Shown here one piece after another: positions 19,384 to 28,980 of a DNA stretch of 64,000 nt; position 1 is the first letter of the stretch; each line of letters begins with the position of its first letter. This DNA comes from Pycnococcus provasolii (lineage: Eukaryota > Chlorophyta > Pseudoscourfieldiophyceae > Pseudoscourfieldiales), in NCBI GenBank assembly GCA_049487715.1, contig CP150584.1, positions 372,001-436,000 of the forward strand, read 5' to 3'. The position numbers were made by a program, and so were the translations under genes. The notes under the pieces are model-generated. The model did not search any database, had not been told where the DNA came from, and saw only the letters and a list, made by a program, of their open reading frames with translations.

Positions 19384-20619
19384 CTACTTTCGATACCCAC
19401 CTCGTCTCGCGAGCACATGCGTTTCGAAGCCGGTGCCGCGGTCCACGCCATCCCAGAACCGACTTGGTGGGATGTTGAAGCGATTCGGCGGCGGTGCTAC
19501 GCCACGATTTCTCCACGAGTGATCTGGCACGCCCGCAGGTATGTTGAATCCACCCGAGGTGCCGGCGGCGGCTGCCGCGGGTGTATCCTTCGTCGTCGGC
19601 GCTTCAGCGGCGGCGTGCCGCTTTGCCGCTCGCCGCGCGGCGGCAGCAGCCATAGGATCACCGAAGCGCACTGCCGCGGCACGCTCTTGGTCCAAGCTCG
19701 GAGCCATATCGTGCCGAGCAAAAGGCTGTGCAGATGCAGCCATGAGTTCCGTGCGCGCCGCCTCAGCCTCCTGCTGCTGCCGAACTCCGCTTGCCCAGGT
19801 GGGACGGTCGCCTCGTCCGTCTTCGCCTTTTGCACGCGCCTCCGCCTCCGCCGCGCGTCTCCTTGGATCCGACGACGCGAGCATGCTAACGTGTTCCGCC
19901 TTTCCTCCCTCTAGCCGTTTGCCCGTGGTTGGATCTCTGTAAACGGTTTCAGCGCCCGCTCCCGATTCAGCCATCTGTGCCATCCGACGATCTTCGAATG
20001 CGCGTTTCGCAGCAAGCTCTTCGCGCACCTCCGCGGCAGTTCGCAGCCCACTCGCAATTTTTGGTGGTGCCGCGTCGTCGTCTGCAGGTTGCTTTCTCGG
20101 CGGCGACAGGTCACGCTCTGCGTCCTGGATTTTCCTCCTCGGCGGCGACAGGTCACGCTCTGCGTCTTGTGTTTTCCTCCTCGGCGGCGATAGGTCACGC
20201 TCTGCGTCCTGTGTTTTCCTCCTCGGCGGCGACAGGTCTCGTCCTTGGTGCTGCGTCGTCGCATTCATCGCCAAGTCTTTTCGTTCCAAGTTTGATTTTC
20301 TCAAGAGAGACTCCCCAAGTTCTTGACTCCCTTTCAAGGCCAACTTCCTAGAAGAAGGTTCTTGCACGACGTCTCCGACGATGACGGCACCTTCCCGTTG
20401 AAGCCTCGTTTGAAGAAGGAGGGGATCCTCCAACGAAGCACCTTCATCATCCAAGGGGTGATCAAAGTGGGAAGGATCATTGATGTCGTCGTCATCCACC
20501 AGGTGAACACCACCATGAGCACCAGTAGCAGAGTGCTTTCTTTTCACCTTTCTTTTCTTCTTGTTGCCGCCGCCGCCGCCGACGCCGACGCCGCCATTGT
20601 TGTCACCATCATCCGCCAT
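19384..20619 (-). CDS. BUD13: BUD13 homologue (RES complex, pre-mRNA splicing)
   Basis: 411 residues. The C-terminus carries the BUD13 signature: ETVYRDPTTGKR in the middle and APPPNRFNIPPSRFWDGVDR near the end, matching the conserved tail that binds Snu17 in the RES complex of activated spliceosomes. The N-terminus is acidic and Lys-rich (KKKRKVKRKH). It also contains the RDLSPPRRK motif typical of metazoan and plant BUD13, here as four tandem 14-residue copies. The middle is charged and Ala-rich. The ATG lies in a gccATGG context. The gene is divergent from the homeodomain gene, with a 209-bp shared promoter containing an AACCCCGAA-type motif. Confidence 0.9.
   Translation of the reverse strand: MADDGDNNGGVGVGGGGGNKKKRKVKRKHSATGAHGGVHLVDDDDINDPSHFDHPLDDEGASLEDPLLLQTRLQREGAVIVGDVVQEPSSRKLALKGSQELGESLLRKSNLERKDLAMNATTQHQGRDLSPPRRKTQDAERDLSPPRRKTQDAERDLSPPRRKIQDAERDLSPPRKQPADDDAAPPKIASGLRTAAEVREELAAKRAFEDRRMAQMAESGAGAETVYRDPTTGKRLEGGKAEHVSMLASSDPRRRAAEAEARAKGEDGRGDRPTWASGVRQQQEAEAARTELMAASAQPFARHDMAPSLDQERAAAVRFGDPMAAAAARRAAKRHAAAEAPTTKDTPAAAAAGTSGGFNIPAGVPDHSWRNRGVAPPPNRFNIPPSRFWDGVDRGTGFETHVLARRGGYRK
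20095..20245. repeat. 42-bp tandem repeat within BUD13
   Basis: Four near-identical 42-bp units, each encoding the 14-residue word RDLSPPRRKxQDAE on the minus strand. The reading frame is preserved. Confidence 0.85.
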
Positions 20620-20828
20620 GGTATGGGAAGGGAATGATGAAAATTGCGAGGCTCTTGATTGGGGGTTGGGAAAGGTCTCGCATATATATTATTTCACAAA
20701 CCCCGAACTATAATTGATAATTCGATTGGGGGTTTCATCTCCGTTTTTTACATTTGGGATTCCCCTATTTATTAATTAACCTTATTAGGCGACTTCTCTC
20801 CCTCTTATTATTCCTAAGAATTCTGCGC

Positions 20829-21302
20829 ATGGCAACCCGTCGTGGCAGCGGCGGCTCTGATGGTGAAGCCGATGATGGTGATGGTGCGGAAGATTTCTCC
20901 AAGAGTAATAGAATACGGAGTCGACTGCAGTCTCGCATCGATGCGCTGGAGTCGACTCTTACGGTTCTGAAAACCTCAGCTTTAAGAGAAAACACGCTCA
21001 GGCAGGAACATTTCACCGCACTCGAGGCGTTGTTCGAAATGACGCCGAGACCCGACGACGACCGCATACAACACTTAGCGTCCAGCCTAAACGTCGCGCC
21101 GCAAGCTGTCATGGCGTGGTTCAGGAATAGGAGAGTCGAAACAAAAAGAAGTATCATCAGACAGAGAAAAATTAACGCGTGCGGCACGATTGCCTTTTTG
21201 TTAGCCGTCGTGCTGGCAGTTCTGTACGCGCGCTACGACCCCGCGGAAATTGCACGAGCAAGAAGACTTGACGCGAGAAAAGCGAGAAGTAGCCGAGTCT
21301 GA
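20829..21302 (+). CDS. Homeodomain protein with C-terminal transmembrane anchor
   Basis: 157 residues from the ATG at 20829; upstream in-frame sequence has no ATG. After an acidic N-terminus (1-25) and a predicted helix (27-52) comes a homeodomain (about 53-108) with the recognition-helix core AWFRNRRVETKR, including the invariant Trp97, Phe98, Asn100 and Arg102. Immediately after lies a hydrophobic helix (about 116-134, GTIAFLLAVVLAVLYA) and a short basic tail. This is the layout of a tail-anchored membrane protein, with the DNA-binding domain facing the cytosol or nucleoplasm. Release by proteolysis, or a nuclear-envelope location, is plausible but inferred. It is convergent with the DNAJC11-like gene (63-bp gap). 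Confidence 0.8.
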   Translation: MATRRGSGGSDGEADDGDGAEDFSKSNRIRSRLQSRIDALESTLTVLKTSALRENTLRQEHFTALEALFEMTPRPDDDRIQHLASSLNVAPQAVMAWFRNRRVETKRSIIRQRKINACGTIAFLLAVVLAVLYARYDPAEIARARRLDARKARSSRV

Positions 21303-21365
21303 ACGAGCTAAAGCCTAATGCTGTATTTCAAAACAAACACAAGTAACACTCATTTCACATCGTCG

Positions 21366-23837
21366 TCACTCGTCCACCACAGCGGCGGCGCCGGGAGGAA
21401 GCAAGGCGTCCTCGCCGTCGACGACGAACGACTCGTACGCACCCACCGAACGCACACCATCAAGGCCCGTCTCAGGCGTCACAAACTCGCCAGCCACATG
21501 CGCCAAATCGGCGTCGCGGGCGAGAACGTCGTCCGAAGCGTCTCCAGCTTGCGAGCGAACGCAACGATAGCGGATCCACAGCAACTTGCTTGTGCCAGGC
21601 GCAAGGTCGCCAAAGCCAAGCAGACCAGCGCGACGCAAACTTCCGTGCAAACGTAGCACCGGACGGTTGCCGTCGATCAGAAATGCAACAGCTGGCGTGA
21701 CGTCGAGAACATGTGGAGGCAGCACAACGTCAGCCGCCGTCTCATCATCCTCGCCTCCACCCGCCTCCACCTTCTCCTCCGTCTCCGCCTCCGCCTCGTC
21801 GGGCGGAGAGACATCGGCTGGCGCACCCGCATTCGTATCCGCGGAGAAGAAGTCGAACGAGCGTGGCTCCGCGCTTTGTGAAGGCGATGCCTTAGCTTCC
21901 ACCTTCGGAGAAAATTTCTTGCGCTGAGCAACGTATGCCTTCAGCTCCTCGGCATCACCGTACTTCGCCTCCACCACAAGCACTGCCGCATCTCCGGCGC
22001 GGAGCTTCCCAAGTGCGGATCGCATCTTTCGCTCAGCCACCGGCATGACCAGTCGAGCACCGTCAGCCGCACGCGAACGCTCCTCCTCGAGCGCAGTGGC
22101 GTTCGCGAGTGCCAGCTTCGCGCGACGGCGTGCGGCAATAATTCGAGTGTACAGTGGAAGTGCGCAGCGATCAACGGCAACGGCCCATGCAGCGGGAAGA
22201 ATGAAAGCGAGCGCCGTGGATATGGGAGTGGTGGCTGGATAGACGAATATTGGCACGCTCACGCGCTGCTGTCCGCGTCCACATCGCAACTTGTACGTGA
22301 TGCCCGTCATCGACAGATTAGATGCGCACCCCACGAAGCGCGAGGGCGACGAGCTGCCATCCTCCTCCTTCTCCTCCTCCTCATCGTCGTCGTCGTCGTC
22401 GTGCACCTGTTCTCCGTTCGCCCACTCCTCGCCACGCGCAGCACGCTTTTCGAGGTCAGCATCAATCTTCTGTCTGCTTCCAATCTCAAAGTCAAATCCA
22501 TTCAGCACGGAAACGTGTAGGCGTGCGCGCACGACACGCGACCTTCCCAGGCGACGTGCGCACGTCAGTGCGACGCCGAGTCCCGTCCCGAGCGTGAATT
22601 CGCACGTTCCCGTGGACACGGCGGGGATGTCGCGCGTCAAGCCGACGCTCATCAGGCCACCAGGACCGACGGTCCATGTCCAGTGCCCCTCGATGTGGTC
22701 CGTCAATCGGCGATACATCTTGCTTGTGAGTGTGAGGCCTCCCACACCAGCACTTTCGTCGGTCGAAAGCCCCGCGGCAGCGGCAAGCGCGGCGCCGCGC
22801 GTTCCGAGGCTTCCTCCAAACACGAACCGACTTCGAGGTGACAAGACGCGCTGCATTTCGACAGTCGCGATGCTCTGCGACGAGCTTATGTGCGCATTCA
22901 CCTGCGCAGTATGCCGGCTGTCCACCTGCCGATGCCATCCCGCGAGCACGCTGCCTGTGCCAAGCCCACCTCGTTTTGCGACGACGCTCCCACCGAACAG
23001 GGCGGTATCTTTCTGCGTGACTGGCTGCGTGACGGAGCTGCTGAGGCTCACGCTCTTGAGTCCCGCGCGGTAAGGGCTTGCGGCGGCGAAAGCGGCGGGT
23101 GGCGGTGCAGGCACCTGAAGTGCCTGCGTTCTCGCGACGATGTCGGGCACGCCTCGCTGGCGCAGGGCGTCGTACACCTGCCTTCTCCACTGTCTCTCCT
23201 GCTGTTGGATCCGTCTTCGCGTAAGATTCGCGGGCAAGAACGCCTCCGTGGCACTGACGCCGAACACGTAGCTGCTTCTGTACGTGGTGAGCGCCTCTCT
23301 TCTTTTCTCCTCCGCACGTCGCTTCATGCGCGCAAACTTCTTCTGACGTTCCGCCTCCTCTGCCGACTTGCCCGAAGTGCCTTCTGCCGTTGTGGTCTGG
23401 CTGCGCAGGAAGCTGAACAGGTCAGCGTCGTACCCGAACGGCCCGTCTGCGCGCGCTAGTTCTTGCCCCGTCGCTAACCCGTGTGCGCCGTAAATGTCGT
23501 AGATCGCACGTTTATCCGGGTCCGACAAGACTTCGTACGCCTCGTTGACTAACCTGAAGCGCTCCGCGGCAATGGTCGATATGTGCCCGCCATGGTTCTC
23601 CTCCTCCGAATGCTTTTCCTCCTCCTCCTCCCCATTATCCTCCCTGCTCCCAGCCTCCCCAGCCTCCCCCGTTGATGGTGAGGGAGGATGAGAGCTCCTC
23701 ACGTCGTGGTTCATCATGTGTTTGTCTGGGTGCACTGCGGACGCCATGGTTCGGTACGCTCCTCTGATTTCAGCAGAGGAGGAGGAGCGAGGCACATTTA
23801 ATATGGCGTAGTAGTCCATGAGACCATGGTCAGCCAT
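21366..23837 (-). CDS. DNAJC11-like J-domain protein (DUF3395)
   Basis: 823 residues from the ATG at 23837, which has a gccATGG context; an upstream ATG (23876) is possible. The J domain is N-terminal (DYYAILNVPR... with HPDK), interrupted by a ~40-residue acidic insert. A long beta-rich middle follows. The C-terminal DUF3395 region is recognisable from the pattern ...VLRLHGSLRRAGLLGFGDL and LWIRYR, as in DNAJC11. In animals DNAJC11 sits at the mitochondrial outer membrane and associates with the MICOS/SAM complexes that shape cristae. The domain order matches the family; the length is greater than human DNAJC11 (559 residues) because of acidic inserts. Confidence 0.85.
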   Translation of the reverse strand: MADHGLMDYYAILNVPRSSSSAEIRGAYRTMASAVHPDKHMMNHDVRSSHPPSPSTGEAGEAGSREDNGEEEEEKHSEEENHGGHISTIAAERFRLVNEAYEVLSDPDKRAIYDIYGAHGLATGQELARADGPFGYDADLFSFLRSQTTTAEGTSGKSAEEAERQKKFARMKRRAEEKRREALTTYRSSYVFGVSATEAFLPANLTRRRIQQQERQWRRQVYDALRQRGVPDIVARTQALQVPAPPPAAFAAASPYRAGLKSVSLSSSVTQPVTQKDTALFGGSVVAKRGGLGTGSVLAGWHRQVDSRHTAQVNAHISSSQSIATVEMQRVLSPRSRFVFGGSLGTRGAALAAAAGLSTDESAGVGGLTLTSKMYRRLTDHIEGHWTWTVGPGGLMSVGLTRDIPAVSTGTCEFTLGTGLGVALTCARRLGRSRVVRARLHVSVLNGFDFEIGSRQKIDADLEKRAARGEEWANGEQVHDDDDDDEEEEKEEDGSSSPSRFVGCASNLSMTGITYKLRCGRGQQRVSVPIFVYPATTPISTALAFILPAAWAVAVDRCALPLYTRIIAARRRAKLALANATALEEERSRAADGARLVMPVAERKMRSALGKLRAGDAAVLVVEAKYGDAEELKAYVAQRKKFSPKVEAKASPSQSAEPRSFDFFSADTNAGAPADVSPPDEAEAETEEKVEAGGGEDDETAADVVLPPHVLDVTPAVAFLIDGNRPVLRLHGSLRRAGLLGFGDLAPGTSKLLWIRYRCVRSQAGDASDDVLARDADLAHVAGEFVTPETGLDGVRSVGAYESFVVDGEDALLPPGAAAVVDE

Positions 23838-24070
23838 GGCGGTGGAGGAGCGTTCCTCCCCAGTCCTATTCGGCATGAATGCCACGGAATGGAAAAATGA
23901 CGGGGAGGGGGAGAATGGAAATAGTCTAAGAAAGGGGGGAGGCGGGGGCAGGGCAAAACAAAAGAAGGAAGGGGGATCCCTTGTTGGTCTACCACGTTCG
24001 CTTGGTTTTACAGGCCTCCTGGGGATCCCGGTCGCGCGTTCTGCCGTTCTTCTCACGCGTGTTTGTTGTA

Positions 24071-24494
24071 TGCTCATTAACCTGCCTTGCTCTCGCTCTA
24101 CTTCTTAGCGCAACAAGCCACCTGCGTGCGTGACCTGGATGGTGCACGACCGCACGTGGCCGCGGCTTGCGCTTTTACGCGACGTGCGCCGGCGGCTGAT
24201 GGTGCCAGTTCCGCACTTCCGCTATCTATCGCGAGCTGCAAGCGAGGTCCGTAACAAAGCGCTGCTCGCACCTTCCCCCGGCTTGCGCCGCGCGCGTCGG
24301 TCGCGGCGAGCGCGGCATTTGTAGCAACCCGTGACGGGCGTGCTCCAATTAACCTGCCTTGCTCTCGCTCTAGCGCAACAAAGACATGCCACCGCGTGCG
24401 CGACATGGTGCAAGACTGTGGCCGCCGGCCGCGGCTAGTTGCGCTTTTACGCGACGTGCGCCGGCGGCTGATGGTGCCAGTTCCGCACTTCCGC
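24071..24494. repeat. Imperfect direct duplication, ~155 bp, two copies
   Basis: Copy one is about 24071-24232 and copy two about 24341-24494. Both start TGCTC..TTAACCTGCCTTGC and end CAGTTCCGCACTTCCGC, with a 7-base difference near CTCTA. Both copies contain GC-rich inverted blocks (for example GGCCGCCGGCCGCGGC in copy two). The spacer is about 108 bp. There is no obvious coding content. Confidence 0.75.
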
Positions 24495-24597
24495 CTGTAG
24501 ATGTAGAGTACACTGTGCGATTGAGCACATCGCGCACCACTGCGTGTCCATGGAGTATTGCCTCGCAGAACGCACACATCTTGCCATTCTTGCGTGA

Positions 24598-24818
24598 CAC
24601 AAAGAAGACCAAACTCTCGACGCACGTGGCAAGCAGAACCTCGTGATCACGCCGGGTGCGAAACTGGAACGCGACATGACGCGCGCCAACGGATCCATGC
24701 ACGACATTCTCAAATTTCTCGCCGCCCACGTGGACGAGTGGGACTCCTCGACGGAGGACGTGGCACGGCGCGATTTCCGGTCGCAGACTCATGCGAAGGA
24801 AAGCACTATGCCAACATA
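24598..24818 (+). pseudogene. Unidentified coding-like fragment
   Basis: A 73-codon plus-strand frame with codon use like the neighbouring genes (GTG GAC GAG, CTC GCC GCC). It reads through GKQNLVITPGAKLERD, then SMHDILKFLAAHVDEW. It has no start codon and stops at TAA. It lies directly after the duplicated 155-bp element. I do not recognise the family. It could be a gene scrap or an orphan exon. The antisense frame is also open, so strand is not certain. Confidence 0.35.
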
Positions 24819-24926
24819 ATCGCCAACGGAGTAAGTGCCATGACTGCGGAGGTAAAACGTTGTTCTCTGACGGCAACTAGCCTTTGATTTTTGTTCAATA
24901 ATTAATTTTTCATTTTAATAATTTAC

Positions 24927-27563
24927 TCAAAATCTTACATGCACGAGATCGCCGTTCAACGCGCGAGCGCGCTTACTCTGCTCATGGATGTTGCTCACAA
25001 CCCGAGAGGACATGGGAACGCCCGCAGCCACCAACAGGAGGTCCTTGTGCAGACGCCGGTTCACCAGAATGCTCACGTGATCGGATGCGTCACCACTGAG
25101 CGATTCGTCATCCGGACCGTTGTGCTCATACTCGCGCAGCGCGACCTTCACGCCCGAGGGATTCAGTTCTGTCGCAGGCTTGCCCGGATCGGCGGGCTGC
25201 CAAGCACGCGCACAGGCGCCACCGAGCGACAGAAGAGGAACCGTCCCATCGCCATCGGTGTACTGAATGCCCTGCGATAGCCGGCTCTTGCGAGCGTACG
25301 ACGCTCCTGGCACCGGTGCCGGTGGAGCGGAGTTGTGAGAAATGTCCATGGACAGGTGTGCGGGAAGCTTTGGTGGGTCGGATGTGATTGGGTCCATCTG
25401 CACGCACGCAAGACCCGTGCAATCTCCGTGCGAGCTATAATTCGAGCTCTGCGATGCCGACGACGATGCATCTGCATGCACATCAGCTGAGCCACGGAGG
25501 TAGTACGATCGCTCAGCCTCAATGCCAATGCCGTAGGCGCACGCCACCTTCAGACTCGGTGCACGTGGCAGCGGCACGTGCAATGCATGGCCTGTGTACC
25601 AGCGAGCGGGTGCACCGAGGCGCTTCGACGAAGTCGGCGATGCGGATTCCGTCGCAAGTCGGCGGCCGATTTGCCGCCATGGATCAGGAAGGCTTTCAAG
25701 GTGAGACTTTAGTGCGCGAATGCCGTCGCTCGATGCACACGACGCATATCCGAGGCTGCAGTTGCCGCTGTCAACTCCACCGGTGGCAGCAAGCATTGCG
25801 CCGAAGCTACGCGCAAGCGGTGGCATAGCCTTGGACGCTAGGCCACTGCCAACACCGCTCGGCCAAGCAAACAAAGAAGATCCCTCGCCATTCTCGCTTG
25901 CGATGGACGCCGCCGCCGCGGTGGCGGACGCAGCCTCGGTCGCGCTCCCGTCGTCGTCAGGAGCACCCTCTGGCGTTCCCCAAACTCCGTCGCCGCCGTA
26001 CGGCTGCATGGCAAGCAGCGATCCCCAGGTCCTCCACATGGCAGCACGTTCGCGTGCTGGCATGATACTCTCGGAAATCAGAGGGCCTAGTGCACCGAAC
26101 ATGTTTGCGATCTGCGCAGATTCGCGGAATTCGCCGCTCACCAAGCCCTGCAGTGCCTTGGGCAAGCCAAGGCTAGGCCCGGCGATGTTGACGTACGATT
26201 CGATGTGCCGTTCCACCCAGCCAGGCTCGCGGGCATCCGCCCAATCGAGGAATACGCGGAAGACGTTGTCACCATACGAGTGCGAAAACACAACAGCTTT
26301 GGCGAAGTACTTCGGGGGTGGCGACTCGGCAGTCACATTTACCAGTGTCGTGCTCATGCCATCATCCGGAGAAGGCATAGATGTGCACAGTTCCTCGATG
26401 CGGTTCTTTAAGCGCGTGAAGTAACCGTCGCGGATCTCCGTTTCGTAAGGCGCGAGACGCCAGTCGAAGTTGGCTTCGTGAATCGAGCTGCGATCCAATC
26501 CAAAGTCGGCAAGCGCCTCAACGAGAGGTTCCCACAGCACGTACCCCGGCACGAACTCCTTGATTCCGTCAAGGCTATTGCTTGCTCTTACGCGCACGGT
26601 CGTTTCAGGCGTGATTGTGCCGTTGTTGTCCACGGCAACGAACGGATCCAAGCCAGTGTAAGGCGATAGAGCCATGTGTTCCGCCCAGCACCTTCGATTG
26701 AGCAGAAAGCTCTTCGCCATCTCCCCGCTGCCCCAAAGTCTCTGGCGAAAGCGGTAGTAGCTTGATCCGAACCAACCACCTGGAGGTGTCGTCGTCTCGC
26801 TGCCGGCTGATGACGCTCCGCCGTTCGCCTCCGACGTTGTCTCGGATGAGACGTCGGACGCTTTCAGCGACCCTCCTCCGTCACCGACGAAAAATCCGCC
26901 GCACGGTCTTCGTGAACTCCACACCTCGAGGTGTATGGATGTGAATCCTGGGATCAACACCACAGGGTGCTTCGGCCGATATCCCGCACCACGCAGGCGT
27001 GCCCCGAGCGAGTTGCGCGTCCGCGGCGCGTTTTCGACGACGAGAGCCTGCTCCGCTTCCGACAGCAGTTTTGTGAGGTTGGTGTATTCGACGCCGCTCC
27101 AGAAGAACTGCTCCGCTTCCGACAGCAGTTTCGTGAGGTTTGTGTGTGGCAGCGCGCCGTGCGTCTGCGGGCTGAACGCCGTCAGCGGGACTAAGAGGAG
27201 CATGATTGTGAATATGGCGACGCCAAATAGGAGACCGAGGCAGAAGAACGCCCGTCTCGTCGTGTGGTATGCCGCTTGAAATCCCGCCCTTGACGCCGAT
27301 CGTGCTAACCGCGGCGTGGATGCGAGCAGGTCGTGCGCGCGTTGCCTGGTTGAGGATCGCTGAGATCCCGATCCCGACGACGGCGGCGTGGTAACTTCAT
27401 GCGGCGAGTCACCTGCAAGTTTATAAGAAGCAGGAACAGGTGTGGTAACAATAAGCTCATCATCATTCGACTGATTCTTCTTGCCACTGCTATTACCACG
27501 ACCACCACCACGTGGTTTGCGCTGACGCACATGGGACCCCTCATGGGACTGATGAGACGCCAT
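24927..27563 (-). CDS. Phospholipid:diacylglycerol acyltransferase-like (LCAT family)
   Basis: 878 residues. There is a basic cytosolic N-terminus, one membrane helix (about 105-128), then a lumenal LCAT/PDAT alpha/beta-hydrolase domain starting at VVLIPGFTS (201-209). The nucleophile motif is SHSYGD (Ser429). The acid and base can be placed in TDGDGTVPLLSLG and DHVSILVN near the C-terminus. The WxxYVxWxPLVEAL-like and NFDWRLAPY segments are characteristic of PDAT. PDAT moves an acyl chain from phospholipid to diacylglycerol to make triacylglycerol. A lumenal 12-residue word (TNLTKLLSEAEQ) occurs twice at 141-172, from a ~60-bp DNA duplication. Long low-complexity inserts make it larger than plant PDAT. 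It is divergent from RRP4 across 233 bp. Confidence 0.85.
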   Translation of the reverse strand: MASHQSHEGSHVRQRKPRGGGRGNSSGKKNQSNDDELIVTTPVPASYKLAGDSPHEVTTPPSSGSGSQRSSTRQRAHDLLASTPRLARSASRAGFQAAYHTTRRAFFCLGLLFGVAIFTIMLLLVPLTAFSPQTHGALPHTNLTKLLSEAEQFFWSGVEYTNLTKLLSEAEQALVVENAPRTRNSLGARLRGAGYRPKHPVVLIPGFTSIHLEVWSSRRPCGGFFVGDGGGSLKASDVSSETTSEANGGASSAGSETTTPPGGWFGSSYYRFRQRLWGSGEMAKSFLLNRRCWAEHMALSPYTGLDPFVAVDNNGTITPETTVRVRASNSLDGIKEFVPGYVLWEPLVEALADFGLDRSSIHEANFDWRLAPYETEIRDGYFTRLKNRIEELCTSMPSPDDGMSTTLVNVTAESPPPKYFAKAVVFSHSYGDNVFRVFLDWADAREPGWVERHIESYVNIAGPSLGLPKALQGLVSGEFRESAQIANMFGALGPLISESIMPARERAAMWRTWGSLLAMQPYGGDGVWGTPEGAPDDDGSATEAASATAAAASIASENGEGSSLFAWPSGVGSGLASKAMPPLARSFGAMLAATGGVDSGNCSLGYASCASSDGIRALKSHLESLPDPWRQIGRRLATESASPTSSKRLGAPARWYTGHALHVPLPRAPSLKVACAYGIGIEAERSYYLRGSADVHADASSSASQSSNYSSHGDCTGLACVQMDPITSDPPKLPAHLSMDISHNSAPPAPVPGASYARKSRLSQGIQYTDGDGTVPLLSLGGACARAWQPADPGKPATELNPSGVKVALREYEHNGPDDESLSGDASDHVSILVNRRLHKDLLLVAAGVPMSSRVVSNIHEQSKRARALNGDLVHVRF

Positions 27564-27796
27564 GGTTCAGCAGCAGCTTCTCCAGGAGAGGATTAGGGGA
27601 CGAGTTTGAGAAACGCGCAATCCCATCCGGCGGGAAGGGAAGGGAAGGGGGGGGGCTAGAGGAGTCGGTCGAATCCACCCATACAGAACTCGTCTAACCC
27701 CTAATCAGTCGAATCCAACCCCGAATAATCATCCAATCAAACTCCATTGGTTTCTTCCTCCTCTCTCCGTCCTCCCTCCTTGGAACATTAGTTGTG

Positions 27797-28558
27797 ATGG
27801 CGGCGGCTTCTTCATCTCAGAGTGTGCGCATGCAGCAGCAGGTTCAGGGGGGTAGCGAGATTGGTGAGGGTCCACAGGTGCCTTTGCCTTTTAGTGGTGG
27901 TAACGCAGTAGTTGACGCGCACCTTGTCTACCCCGGCGACGCGCTCGACCACCTCATCGCACACGCCGCGTCTTCGTGCCTCAAGGGACACGGCGTCGCT
28001 GCAGTGAGAAGCAAGGCAGCAGGGGAGAATGACAACGCGACAAGTGAGTCGCTCGTCGCCACGACTCTAGGCGTTCTGGAGGTGGTCAACCGACTCGTGT
28101 CCGTACGGCCGCTACACGCAAGGTACAGCCCACAGGTGGGAGACGTCGTCGTCGGACGGGTCATGGCCATCTCTGGGCGGAGATGGCAAATCGATATAGG
28201 AGCGCGAAGGGACGCCTCCATGCAACTGTCCGCAGTCACGCTGCCGGACGGGGAGAGAAGGAGACGTACGCGCGACGACCAGAACGCCATGCGTGCGGCT
28301 TTCGCGGAGGGTGACCTCGTGTGCTGCGAGGTGCAGGCGGCACACAGAGACGGAGGAGTCGCGCTGCACGCACGAGGGACGAGGTACGGAAAACTTGCAG
28401 GCGGCGCGACGGTGTACGTACACCCCAGCGTGCTCAAGCGGTCAAGGCACCCTTTCTGCGAGCTCGACGCCGACCTAGGCATTGGGTGCGTGGTCGGATA
28501 CAACGGAGTCGTGTGGTGTGGGCGTCTACCCAACTTGCAAGACGTCGCGCCAGCCGAT

Positions 28559-28589
<31 letters not shown>

Positions 28590-28897
28590 CCGGGGGCGTA
28601 GGCGGCGACGACAACGACGAACCTAGGGGCGATGATATGGAGGTGGAAGAGGCGAAGTCGACGCCCGCTGAGCGCCGCGCGCTTGCCGAAGGCGTCGCAC
28701 GTGCCGCCGCATCCGTGGATGTGCTTAGACGCCTTGGTTTGCCAGTTCACCCGCAGGCTGTGATTGCAACGCGAAAGCTTGCCGACGAAGTGAATGCCGA
28801 CTTGCGTGCCATGGCGGACGCTTCTTTTGCAAGGCTTGTGCTCGAGCGCGAGGCGGAGCGACGGAATCCTAATGCAGATGACGACGACAATATGTAA
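27797..28897 (+). CDS. RRP4: Exosome complex component RRP4
   Basis: 366 residues. The order NTD, S1, KH of RRP4/EXOSC2 is visible: SVRPLHARYSPQVGDVVVGR opens the S1 domain, and RRRTRDDQNAMR, EGDLVCCEVQ and YGKLAGG follow the family pattern closely. The KH-like part ends with GCVVGYNGVVW. RRP4 is one of three cap subunits of the RNA exosome that guide RNA into the barrel. A strongly acidic run (about residues 250-290) and a helical C-terminal tail are extensions relative to yeast and human. The first true ATG is at 27797; the preceding GTG is not needed. The promoter shared with PDAT contains AACCCCTAA and AACCCCGAA motifs (27695-27726). Confidence 0.9.
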
Positions 28898-28980
28898 GTT
28901 TCGTAATATCAGTGTTTCAAAAACAATATTATTTTCCAAGCAGTTTTACATCTTTAAAGTACTTTTTTCTGGTAATCTTC

